64,000 nt of DNA from Pegea sp. RAD2-039 (taxonomy: Eukaryota > Chordata > Thaliacea > Salpida > Salpidae): contig JAQGEQ010000139.1 in NCBI GenBank assembly GCA_034620365.1, positions 62,001 through 126,000 of the forward strand. The letters run 5' to 3'. This document shows positions 45,598-56,188 of the stretch, piece after piece. Both the position numbers and the translations under genes were made by a program. Numbering within the stretch: the stretch's first letter is position 1; every line of letters starts with the position of its first letter. The notes under the pieces are model-generated. The model ran no database searches and was not told the origin of the DNA. It saw only the letters and a program-made list of their open reading frames with translations.

Positions 45598-46086
45598 ATG
45601 GATTACACAAGAGACCCATGTCCTTGGAGGATATTTGATGATTGTGGAGGAGCATATTCTATCGGTTTTGTTGGTGGTGGTATTTTTTCATTAATAGGAG
45701 GTGCTAGAAATGCTCCAAAAGGGATCAGCAATAGGATCATGGGAGCAATGTCTAATGCCCGTTTGAAAGCTCCCAAAACTGCTGTAGGATTTGGACTTTG
45801 GGGTTTAACCTTCTCCTTATTTGATTGTTCATTTGTTGCTTTGCGCAAAAAAGAAGATCCATGGAATGCCATCATGAGTGGAGCAGGAACTGGTTTTGTT
45901 TTGGCGTTACGACAAGGTAAAGGTCCAGCTATCAGCTCCGCCATCATTGGTGGTGTGTTTCTGGCTATGATTGAAGGAGTTGGAATACTTCTAAATAGGA
46001 TGCAAGCAGATTTTTATGCACCTAGACCACCACAGCTCGAAGACCCTTCAAACCCAACTGTTTTACCTGGACAAATTGTTCAATGA
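45598..46086 (+). CDS. TIMM17: mitochondrial inner membrane translocase subunit Tim17
   Basis: Tim17 is the core lateral-gate subunit of the TIM23 presequence translocase. A single open frame encodes 162 aa, about the usual length (around 165-170). It starts MDYTRDPCPWRIFDDCGGAY, with the conserved D-R-PCPWRI-DD-GGAF-MG signature, followed by four glycine-rich membrane segments: SIGFVGGGIFSLIGGARN, TAVGFGLWGLTFSLFDCSF, ALRKKEDPWNAIMSGAGTGF and ISSAIIGGVFLAMIEGVGIL. Conserved acidic residues in the first segment region and the R-KEDPWN loop are present. The two cysteines that form the known intermembrane-space disulfide (CPW and FDCS positions) are visible. The start at 45598 is preferred over a non-ATG extension 9 bases upstream because family members begin exactly here. 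The coding region is intronless, unlike most neighbours. Confidence 0.96.
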   Translation: MDYTRDPCPWRIFDDCGGAYSIGFVGGGIFSLIGGARNAPKGISNRIMGAMSNARLKAPKTAVGFGLWGLTFSLFDCSFVALRKKEDPWNAIMSGAGTGFVLALRQGKGPAISSAIIGGVFLAMIEGVGILLNRMQADFYAPRPPQLEDPSNPTVLPGQIVQ

Positions 46087-48074
46087 AAATAAACTCCTTA
46101 TATTTATTTGTTTATCGATTTTTCTGGTCATTTTTAGTGATTAGTCTTATCTTACCATTTTGTGTCATCAGTAAACAGTTTCGCTCCTTTTTTAGAAAAT
46201 TATTTTTCAAAAGTTGATTGCAATTTCTCTGAGTACTTTGCTTTGATGTTCAGAATGTTGAACAATTTTCTGTAACAACTATGAAAGGTACATATGCCTT
46301 GCTTACATGGTAAGCTAGTTCCTTGTTGGAGTCTAGTTTAACGGTTAATTAAATAACACGATGAAAGTGCTTGATAGAATTGTTTTAATTGAATACAAGA
46401 AATTAAAAAAAGAAAATTGTAATGTTAATCAATTTGAGTTATTTTGGTTAAATGTGACTTATTTTATTAAGCTTTTATTTGAGCTGTTACTTAGCTGTAG
46501 TGCTTATAAGAGGTTAAGCTAAAAGTTAAACTAATTTTCATGATAGTCACCAAAGATAAAGGTTCACCCAAATCTCGCTCAATCTACTGCAAAGTGATCG
46601 ACCTTTTTGTGTAGATTTATATAGGATAGTATATCATCACTAAAACTTTCATTTAATAATCTTACTATGTACTTTAATCGTTTGTATAGATAGAGTTCAA
46701 TTTTTAGCAAATTTTATCAAGCTTATTAAGCGGCGAAACGAATAAACTTATTTCTGCTCTTGCCAAAGTTGATAACAAAGAAGCTTTCCGTTAAGCAACA
46801 AAGTATTTATTAAATTGCAATATGAAACCTAAGCATTAAATATCAGGTAAACAACTATTCACCCGTAATCATCCGTACCTGATGACATTTAGAAAACATT
46901 GGAGTAGGTGTAGTAGTCTTTGACTAATTTGTTAATCTGCGGCAGGCGCAATTGATTGATTTCAGCTTTTCTCAAGCATCGTCAGATTGCATGAAGTTCT
47001 GGTGCAACACTTGTGGAAGCAGTTTACAGCTGATGCGATCGTCTGCTTCGACCCTCCCACCTCCATTCATTGCAAAGAGATTGTTTACTCTGAGCTCAGA
47101 GTTCTTTGCTTTATTTGGTGGTGGGTAGTTGTAGTTAACAGTGTTATGTTGTGTACCGTTTAGTCGTTGCGTGGCTATATCTGATCAAAGATGTGGTGGG
47201 TGAGAAGGTCCTCAATGAGCGCTTATTTCGACTTGTCGCGCACCATGGGCCGTCAACCTTCACGGTGTACTTGTTAGTTAGGAGGACCTTCTTTAAGACG
47301 TAACTCTGGTCACATTTTTTAGAACAAGATTTTTTTTCTGTTTTGATTCTGAATCAGACATCAGTCTAAATTCTGAATATTGGTAAATCGCAAGTATTGA
47401 TATTTTCTTTTTTTCTAGTAAAACGAATAAGGCGATTTCCTTGGATGCCCCATTTGCTGATCTAAACGAAATAGCGTTTAAGGTTGCTTGAGTTAAAATG
47501 GATTCATTAATAATTTTATTGATTCTATCTTTTTCAATTTCATGATCATAAAAACATTATCTTCTTTGAGTTAAATTATTTTTGACACAACTATTTTTGA
47601 AAAAAAGAAGACCATAATGTCTAATAATCCAAGTAAATAAATAAAACTTACTTGGAAACGAAATTTTTAAACAATATTAATAATTATTATTTATGGTTTC
47701 TTATTCTGACCAATCTTATTTACTCAATTAATTGAAATTAATATATTCAATCACATTAAACTTGATTTTTGTCATATCTCTTTTTTTTAATAAGAAAACC
47801 AAAGTATTCTTATTTATAAAGTACTTTTTATAGTTAACTTTTAGATAAATCAGTTTCAACTACAATATAAAAATTGAACATTTGTTATTTATAATTATTA
47901 TACATTTATTCAGGTATAAAATCTGGAATTACTTGTATAAAACTTCAATTTTTTTAGACTTTTTTTTATATATTTTTTTAAATTAAATTGATTTTGAAAT
48001 ATTAACTTTTAAATTAAAGGACCCAAAAAATATCAGCAACATTTATATATTTTTTTATAGATCAAAAGTTGAAA
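46087..48074. other. intergenic, TIMM17 to DHHC gene
   Basis: About 2 kb. AT-rich except for the GC-rich island at about 46920-47320, listed separately. An acceptor-like ttttttttatag ends at 48060, 14 nt before the next start codon. Confidence 0.5.
46920..47320. other. GC-rich island of unknown nature
   Basis: About 400 bp clearly richer in G+C and CpG than everything around it (for example tttcgacttgtcgcgcacc). It contains a perfect 11-bp inverted repeat, agaaggtcctc at 47203-47213 and its complement at 47282-47292, separated by 68 nt. No protein frame longer than about 40 codons and no known RNA was recognised. It could be a transposon fragment, a structured RNA gene or foreign DNA. Confidence 0.4.
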
Positions 48075-50796
48075 ATGAAATCCTATATCAAAGATCCATG
48101 TGGAATATTTTGTATAATTTTAACTTATTTGTGTGTTATTTATGCTGATTATGTTGTTATAAATCATATAATTTTGAAGTCTTTAAGTGGCAGGTAAGTT
48201 CTATTTTTGTTGTATTTATCATAAATATTTTATTAAAAATTTTTTCTGATAAATTTAATTTTTAACTGCAATTATCTCTTACAGCTTATGGGGTATCATT
48301 CACATCTTGCTTTTTAATCTTGTCATCTTTTTACTTTGTTTTTCACACTTGAGAGCAGTCCTAACAGATCCTGGATTAGTCCCTCTTCCAGAGGTTGCTC
48401 TTGATTTTTCTGAAGCAAGGACATTATTGAACAAAAATTCTCAGGTAAAAACTCTTCAACACTTTTTTGAGGTCCTCTCCACCATTTATAACTTAATATT
48501 TGATTGTTAAAGTTTTTATATAATTGCAAAAAGACTTATGAAAGTTTTGATATTTTTCAAAATTGAAATTTTTCATATCACTTTTGTCGGTACTTTTGTG
48601 TTCAGACTTTAAAAGTATTTTAAAAACTGTTGAATTTTACTGGTCGAAGGTTGAAAGGAAATTGTTCGTCTTAATCTCAACACTACGCTTGTTTTGAAAG
48701 AAGTGTAATAACTCCTTAGTAATAACTCCTTAGTAGAAGTGTAATAACTTCTTTAATTTATAAAATCTTGGTTAAACCATACGGCTGGAACAAAAATTTA
48801 AATATTATGTTAGGCCAATATAAAACTTAACCAGTAATATCTCTTTGATTCACAGCACTAAGTCAGACTTGTCATAATGAAGAGTGTTCATGATGATAAC
48901 CCCTTAAGTTTTAAGCACTATTCATGAAAATAAGGTGTTTAGCTAGCTACCAGGTAGTTTGCTACCTAAGTGTTCCTAAAAAGATCATTCTTAGATTAGT
49001 TCTTCTAGATTTGCTGTAAGCATACAAATCTCAAACACAAATAAAATCTTACAATTAAATTTAATTGTCACTTGTGAGTCATTTGCTAAAAGCTTTGTAA
49101 AAGTAAAAAAAGCTTAAGATAAACAACTAATGCAACTCAAGTAATTCTATTTATAGGAATCTACTGAAATATTTTACATTTAAAAGCTAAAATGAAAAGT
49201 TTCCATCAAATAATTTAAGTAAATTATGTACAAGTTTAACACTTGGTTATGAGCTTATTGTACTAAACCTTCTGCTGAGTAACATTCAACAGAACACTTG
49301 AAGGTTACTACACGACAACAGCTTGTGCTTCAATTACCTTATTTTGAGTTGTTTTGTAGAAGTATTGTGGACAATTTTACTTTTTTATACTTTTTATGTT
49401 TGCTCAATAGAGTACTTGACAAAAGTTTCCACTTCAAGTCTTTTATAAGCTTTAAAAAGGTTAATAAAAGCTTCTGAAATACAACTTGCAGTTAATTTTT
49501 AAACTTTAAGAATGTCATTTGCTTGCAGTTGACTTTTATATTTTCTAAATGCTTATTCTGTAAACATTCTGTAAATTTTAACAGATTTAAATTTATCACT
49601 TCTTGTTTGAGTTTCCCTATGTTTTAAATATCCTTTCTTTAAACTTATATCTTAATTCTATTTTTTGTAGTTATGGTCATAAAAGGTCCGATCTTTTAGA
49701 AGTAAGACCATGTGATCTTTTATTGTTTCAATTCTCATTTCATTTTAAAGATCAGAAAAAAGTTCTGCTTTTGTTAAATTGAATAACTTCTTTTATTTTA
49801 ATTTTAGGCGCAGTCCGAGGACGTATGGACCATCTGCCAAAGATGCGACAGTTACAGACCACCTCGAGCACATCATTGTTCAGTATGTGACCGTTGCATT
49901 CGTAAGATGGACCACCACTGTCCCTGGTCAGTTGTTAGTCTCCTTTAAACATGTTGAAGTTACAATTTTATATTTTTAGGATCAACAATTGTGTCGGAGA
50001 ACTGAATCAGAAATATTTTATTCAATTTCTCTTTTACACAGGTCAGTCTCCTTGCTTCAATTTTTACCAATTTAAAAACGATTTAATGGTGACGTAGGAA
50101 TCTTGTGTTTTTATTCTCTTGGGTTGACTATTGGTAATTGGATTTTGATATTTTCTCCAAATAAAACTAATTCGGATCTCCTAGCTAAAAAGTCTGCAAT
50201 GTAAGTTTCAATTATTGATGAACATAAAACTGTTTTTATCATTTTTTTGCTGAATTTGAACATTCAGACTATTTTTAAAACTGTGAAAAATCCTTTAAAG
50301 TAATTTAGATAATAAACGACCATATGTCACTTTTCACAAAGTTATCTTCTGGTCACAGAGCCCATGGAATCGGCTTATGTGTTGAGTCGGTAACTTTTGG
50401 AATATTTGTCCTAATCATGCTATACGATCAGGTGATTAATTTTCCTAGAAATTTTCTAAAATTTATTTTAAATAATTATTTAAACTTTACCCAATTACTA
50501 CTTTGTAACAATTTTCTATCCAAATGTAGTTTACAAGGAATTAGTTTTGCCTCGGAGTCATAATTATTATAACATTTTTTAATTCAAAGATTTCTTCAAT
50601 CTTTGACGATGAAACAACTGTAGAAAGTACGATACATCGAAGCCGAAACGTAAAAACGCCAAAAAGTCGCAAACCACGAAAAGCTTTAATGCGAGAAGTA
50701 TTTGGGTATGGACCAATCTATTTTTGGTTTCTACCATGTTTGTCGCCACCTAATGGTATCGCGCGCTCTCACGTGCTAGGAAGCTATGATGTTTAA
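48075..50796 (+). CDS. DHHC palmitoyltransferase, Dnz1/ZDHHC3-7 type
   Basis: An integral membrane S-acyltransferase that attaches palmitate to cysteines of substrate proteins. Seven exons join in phase to 280 aa: 48075-48193, 48285-48444, 49808-49926, 49980-50041, 50098-50200, 50359-50431, 50590-50796. Two N-terminal membrane segments ([17 protein letters not shown] and [16 protein letters not shown]), then [18 protein letters not shown] (the conserved DPG motif). The zinc-binding cysteine-rich domain is complete: [40 protein letters not shown], with the DHHC catalytic box. Two more membrane segments follow ([29 protein letters not shown]), and a C-terminal [17 protein letters not shown] block. 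The DPCGI---Y-DYVV start and the VPLP-LDFS motif resemble Drosophila Dnz1 more than vertebrate ZDHHC3/7. Exon 6 was placed at 50359 rather than 50309 because the nearer acceptor puts a stop in frame. Intron 2 is 1.36 kb. Confidence 0.93.
50745..50756 (-). promoter_or_regulatory. CTCF-core-like site 6 (DHHC gene last exon)
   Basis: Plus strand gccacctaatgg, 11 of 12 core positions. Unlike the others it is in coding sequence, encoding SPPNG near the C terminus. Confidence 0.25.
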
Positions 50797-53348
50797 AACA
50801 AAACTGATCTCAAAAACTTCAACGAATAAAACTTTTTTATCTCCAGTGTCTCTGAATCTTTCTTTTACTTTTTCTATTTGTCTTCTCAAAACTTTTTGTT
50901 TACATTTTACACAAAAAAATAACTTTTAAAGCCTTGAGTAAACTATTAATTGAAAGTTACAACTTTGTGTAGTTTTTATTCGTTTCATGACCGCCGGCCA
51001 TCTTTCAACAAACTACGATTGTTGTTAGTGGAAAATCTTTTTCAATCAAATTTGGTTTCATATTTCTTTCTCAAATTTCATTTTTGTTATTTACCTGCTG
51101 TGTTAAATGTAAAGCAAAATAAAATGATTTAGATAAAAAAGCTAAAAAATCAATACAATAAACAAGAATTGAGAAAAGTATACTGTTTAACACTATTATT
51201 TTATTTACAATCGATAAATTGAAAAAAAAGCTTCAAAATAATGTAATATAAAGGACCTTAAAAATAGATTTTAATTCAAAGTAAAATATCATTTGTTGGC
51301 AGGCAACACACAACTAAAATATATGTATATATATATGTCTGAAAAAATGAAAACATGTGCCAAAAATTAACTTTTCAAAAATTACCTTTAGATAGTGTAA
51401 AGTTCGCAGAAAATATTTCAAAAACATTTGTTTGTCAGAAACTCAACTTAAAGAGAAACTTTTTTTAGGCTATTTTATTACATATCAGTTTAGTAATACA
51501 AGCAACATATCTAGAAACTCGATTCGAGAAAAAATGTTTAATAATCAGATCTATAACGGGGAATATTGAGATTTGAATTTCTCATTAATGAACTTATTAA
51601 CAACTAAATACAACGCAAGTTTTATACTGCATAAGTGTGACTTTCATGGTTATCTTTTTTACTCAATTTAATAATATTTTTTAAAGTTAACAGATGAGGC
51701 AAAGTAATTATGTAGAGTTGGAAATTGTTCTATTGGAAATACAGATAAAAAATTTGATGTTTATCTATAACGATCTAAAGCTATAAGAGTTCCAAAAAAA
51801 GTTTTAACTTTAAAATTGTCTAAAGCTACCCGTTGGTTGCTACTATTTAACAAAATACAAGCTTCAAAGGTCTAGTGATTTGTTTTGTTATTCTAACCCG
51901 GTAATAATAGAATACAGCAGGCAAAAGTCGCCTCTCTACCACAAGAAACTTAAGCCATTAAAGGAAGAGAACAGAAAATTCTCTTATTTATCGACTGCTA
52001 CTTCTCAGCAGCTCTTTACTTTTGCTCGTGCTTCCTCAAGCACTATTCATTTTCTGCTATTGAAAAATAATGTCAAGTCATAACAGAGTTCTTTTATAGA
52101 AGTAACTTTCCAATCTAATGAAGTTTCAATTCAAAAAGTTTTTATTTTAAATCCTTATTTCATAAATTGTCGATGTCTAGTATGGAATTAAATTGTAAAC
52201 AACTAACTTTGTTAGGAATTTATTGATACGTTTCAAATATTGAATTTTATTTGCTCGTATTAAAGGCGTAAAATTCGAAAAACAAAATCCGTGATTTTTT
52301 GGCCTTTCAAATTCTATCTTTGTAAATAGAAAATAAAAGATTTTTACTAACATTTATCGACCCGAAAAACGAATTGATTATTAATTTATTGTGATATGAA
52401 CATTTTGCGCAAATGTTGGTCTCTAAAACAAGACAGAGAGACACGCGTTAAATTAGCAATTTTTATCATTTGTTGTTACAACCGAAATACAAGAACTATG
52501 AAAAATGGATTTTTTCCGACTACCTCTCTATTTTTATTTGTAAAATTGGTAAATGATTTTTGAAAAAATTTATTTAAAAGTAGATTTTGGTAAATTAGAA
52601 GGAGTAGAAAATACTTAAATAAAAAGTCTTAAATAAATTTATCACCCAACAACTAAAAGCTTTGTGGAGATGAATTTCCTTTAATAATTAATTTGTTGAA
52701 ACAATTATTAACTACGAGTAGTCTGTATAAAAGGGATAATTGAAATTTTACATCAATCCAATATTTGTTGAAAATTTTTCTACATTTCGTTGTATCTGAT
52801 CTTCAATTTAACATACTGAAATTGTAGACAAAAATAATCAAATTTTTTTTTACTGAAACTATGTACATAAGACAAATTTTTTATTTTTTTTTTCGTTTTT
52901 TGACAAAAACAAATTTGAGGCAATTACAATCGAAAATTATATAACAGATAAGTGGGCAAGAAGCCATCACCAGAATCGCAGAAATACACCAGAACAAAAA
53001 TCTTTTTTTTATAGGTTTTCAAAATAGAATTTTTTTTTGTGGTTTTCAAATATTGATTGAAACAAAAATATGAACAATAAAGTTCAGGCATAAAATTTAA
53101 ACAAAAAAAATACTGGAAAAAATACCAGAACATAGAAATAAGTCAACCGTTTTGACGAAAAACCTCTTTCAGTTAGGGTTACATAGCGAGGCTAACTATA
53201 CAAAGACGATAGTGACGTCACGTCAAATCGATTGATAAGCTTCATGGAAGCCAACGGTACACGACCAAAGGAAGAGGGACAGAGACAGGGTTTATACGAC
53301 CCTAAAATGCTCTTAAGCCCTCATCAAGTTATTCTGCTTAGCAGGTAT
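50797..53348. other. intergenic between convergent DHHC and IkB-like genes
   Basis: About 2.5 kb, AT-rich, no exon or repeat recognised. The last 200 bases (53150-53348) are more balanced in composition and probably form the 3' UTR of the IkB-like gene; they contain a perfect TGACGTCA at 53213-53220. Confidence 0.5.
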
Positions 53349-56188
53349 TTAGTTTTGATAAATTGATGTTGATGAAACAACATCAGTAGAACCGCTGGGA
53401 GTTTGGAAAAACTCGTTAACGTTTGGTAGTTGAGTATTGTGGAATTGCTGCATCTTGCAATTGAGAAACTGTTGCTTGTAGGGCTGGTTGTAAACAGTAA
53501 AGAGCTGGAATGCCTGTTAAGGAAATTGTATATGTACTGGTAACAAGTACAGTAGTAGATGTCTTACTTTAGAGTTGGTTGAAAGCAAGTCAAATGGCGC
53601 CAAGTTTTGTTTGTTTGTACTTCTCGGGTAAGCGCCTTTGTTTAATAACAACTCTAAAATGCGAAGTTGAGTAGATTCGTTCGCGCTTTTCATCTGGCTG
53701 TTCATCAAATCTATAAAAACAGAAATACAATGTGGAAAAGATAGAAGAGACGGAAGACTTACTTGATGCCAAGTGAAGAGCAGTATCCTTGTTGTGATTC
53801 TTCTGTTCGAGAACTTGTTGCAAGATCTTGCCTCCATTTAGATGAGGATTTGATGAAAGTTGCTCAGCAAATTGTAAAATGAAGCATACTAAAGATGCAC
53901 TGCTGCTGGTGATCGCTAGATGAAGAGGAGAGAATCCCTGTTTATCCTGTCAGAAATATTTCGATTTAAAAAATTGGTTTGATTGCTTTTAAACTGACTT
54001 GAGCGAGAATATTTGCTCCTGCATCCAAAAGAAGCTTAACTGATTTGTTGTTTGCTGTTATACATGCAAGATGAAGAGGTGTACGACCTATATCAACACC
54101 AGTTAGACATGTTGGTAGCTAGTTGGTTACAGATGGTACCTGATTGGTTAGAAGCTGGTTGATTGAGTAACTTCTTCAGAAGCAGATTATTTTTTGAGCA
54201 TTGAATCAAAAAATTCTGAAAAAGGATTTTGATTAAAGTAAGAAATATCGTGATTAAAGGGCACGACACATACTGGTAAGTATTGGATAGAGTGATTAAT
54301 GAAACGTGATCAGAAAGCTCACGAGATACTTAATGCCATTTGATATCATTGACAGTAATGACATGACGAAATATGAATACTCACCATGATGTCAAAGTTG
54401 AAGTAAACAGCAGCGACATGAAATATATTGCAACCATCAGGCTTCAAATGCTGAGCAATCGAAATATCGAATTGCAGAAAGAGTTGTACAGCCTGCAAGT
54501 TACCACCTTTGATAGCTGTCATCAAAAGATTCTAAAAACGAAGTTAGAGATGAGAATAAAAACAAATAAATTAGAAAAAAAGCTGATTAAATGAGAGTGA
54601 CAGCAAAAGATAATCTAATTGTTTAATTACCATTCCGTCACTCGTAAACTGGTGCAGAGCCTGCTGGATTTGCTCCGCTGACAATTGATTTAGAAGAGAA
54701 GCCAACCGTTTGTTGTCACAATTGATGACATTTTCACGAAAATCCAAGAAACCTGAATAAAGTGAAATTCTTCTAACTCTATTCTATGGAAATCATTCAA
54801 GCTATCAACCTTGTGACAGATAGTAAGTTTTGGTGGGTGCTGGTTGAAACTGGTTACTAGTAAGTTTGTAAACACCTGTCGAAAATAAAGATTAAAAAGT
54901 TCTCATACTTTGCAAATCAGTGAACAAAACTCACTATGATAAGAAGGTGGGTTTTCATCACGGCATCTGTTGTTAGAATAGATAACGTTGGCTTGTGTAA
55001 CCACCTCGGCTTTCTGAGGTTCTGCTGGAACCAAATTAAAATTTTCATCTAAAAAGACGAAAATGTTTTTAAAAAAATTAAGAAAGTAGAAAGCAGTTAC
55101 TTACCAGGCATCTCAAACTTTTCTTTATGAAACAACAAGTTTCCGACATCAATACTTTCCAAATTGCTGTCAACATTGTCGACAACAAAATCATCAAAGT
55201 TATTTTCTTGTTGGTAATCATTGTTGATACTTTGATGACTATATCCGTTGAACTGGTCTTGCTTGTTGTAGTTGTTCGAAAACTGGGCCATGTTGGTCTG
55301 TAAAGATGCTGGTGGTAGGTTTGGACCAGCTTTTACTGGTTGATAATGGGGTTGTGTTGGAGATTGGTTGGGACTTGGATAAATAGCGTTCAAGTTGGCA
55401 GAAGCAGGCATATTATCAAGATCCACTTCAAGCTCCATCACTTTTGATTCGTAGTCAGTCTGAAAAAAACAAGTTCAAAAAAAGATCAGCTAATTGAAGT
55501 TGTTACCTTCATGGTTTTTCGGATGGCTTCGAGTTGTTCGCGGACAGTTTTTGCTCGAGGATTTACTAAACAAGATTGAATAAATTATCTGATTGCTACA
55601 AACAGTTCTACCAAACCAACCTGATTTTCTAACACCATGTAAACCTTTCAGTCGTTTGTTGGATGTCTGACGAGGTTTTGCGTTTCCCTTTTTTGGCAGC
55701 AAGCAACGGTCCGAAAAATTGAAGCTGAAAATAGTTTTGGGTTTTAGCTGGCATATGGATAAGTTTAAAACATCAAATAGCGCGTGGTGGTGAAATGTAC
55801 GTATGACTGTTTAAGCTTCGTTATTTGCTGAGTAAATAGAGTAAACTAATTGTATAAAAACCTACCAGCCATTAGGATTGTTGTTTGAGCATCTAACTAA
55901 AGAGTTGAACATCAAACTTTTATCAAACTGCGCATTAAACTGGCAAGTTGAACCATCCACAAAAAAGTCTTCATTGTCTGGAAAGTTTATATTGGTGCTT
56001 GTAGTCATCACTGGGCAAAGTGGATCGCCCAACAGGGGGTCATGATAGCTGGCAACTGCTCGTAAGTCATCAGTATCTACGCAAGACTCTGGTGAAGGTA
56101 CAATACCAGAATCATCACTCAAAGTTGGACTTGGTATCTTATCAATAGACGAATAAAACGAATTTTGATGACTGTACATCATATTCAT
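53349..56188 (-). CDS. IkB-family ankyrin protein, IkB-zeta/Bcl3-like
   Basis: IkB proteins bind NF-kB dimers through ankyrin repeats; the zeta/Bcl3 group acts in the nucleus as cofactors. Thirteen exons join in phase to 648 aa: 56188-55866, 55724-55621, 55565-55507, 55459-55105, 55048-54935, 54875-54810, 54752-54631, 54531-54385, 54215-54140, 54087-53999, 53946-53763, 53710-53568, 53513-53349. Residues 1-107 carry DDSGIVPS (26-32), a DSG-type phosphodegron variant. Residues 118-162 are basic with GLHGVRKSVNPRAKTVREQL, resembling the OCA motif (GVRVK--VKELL---R) of IkB-zeta. Residues about 163-340 are a Gln/Asn/Ser/Pro-rich low-complexity stretch. Ankyrin repeats follow from about residue 380: NLLMTAIKGGNLQAVQLFL, DGCNIFHVAAVYFNFDIM, GRTPLHLACITANNKSVKLL, GFSPLHLAITSSSASLV, KDTALHLASS, ILELLLNKGAYPRSTNKQNL. 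The start (Met at 56188) has alternatives upstream only outside the exon. Orthology to NFKBIZ specifically is inferred from the order of motifs and is not certain. Confidence 0.85.

Noticed and set aside
45603-45947. Minus-strand frame of 114 codons across TIMM17
   Set aside because: Antisense shadow of the well-conserved TIMM17 coding sequence.
50309-50358. Acceptor at 50307-50308 for DHHC gene exon 6
   Set aside because: Using it places an in-frame stop immediately; the acceptor at 50357-50358 keeps phase and gives the expected AHGIGL start.
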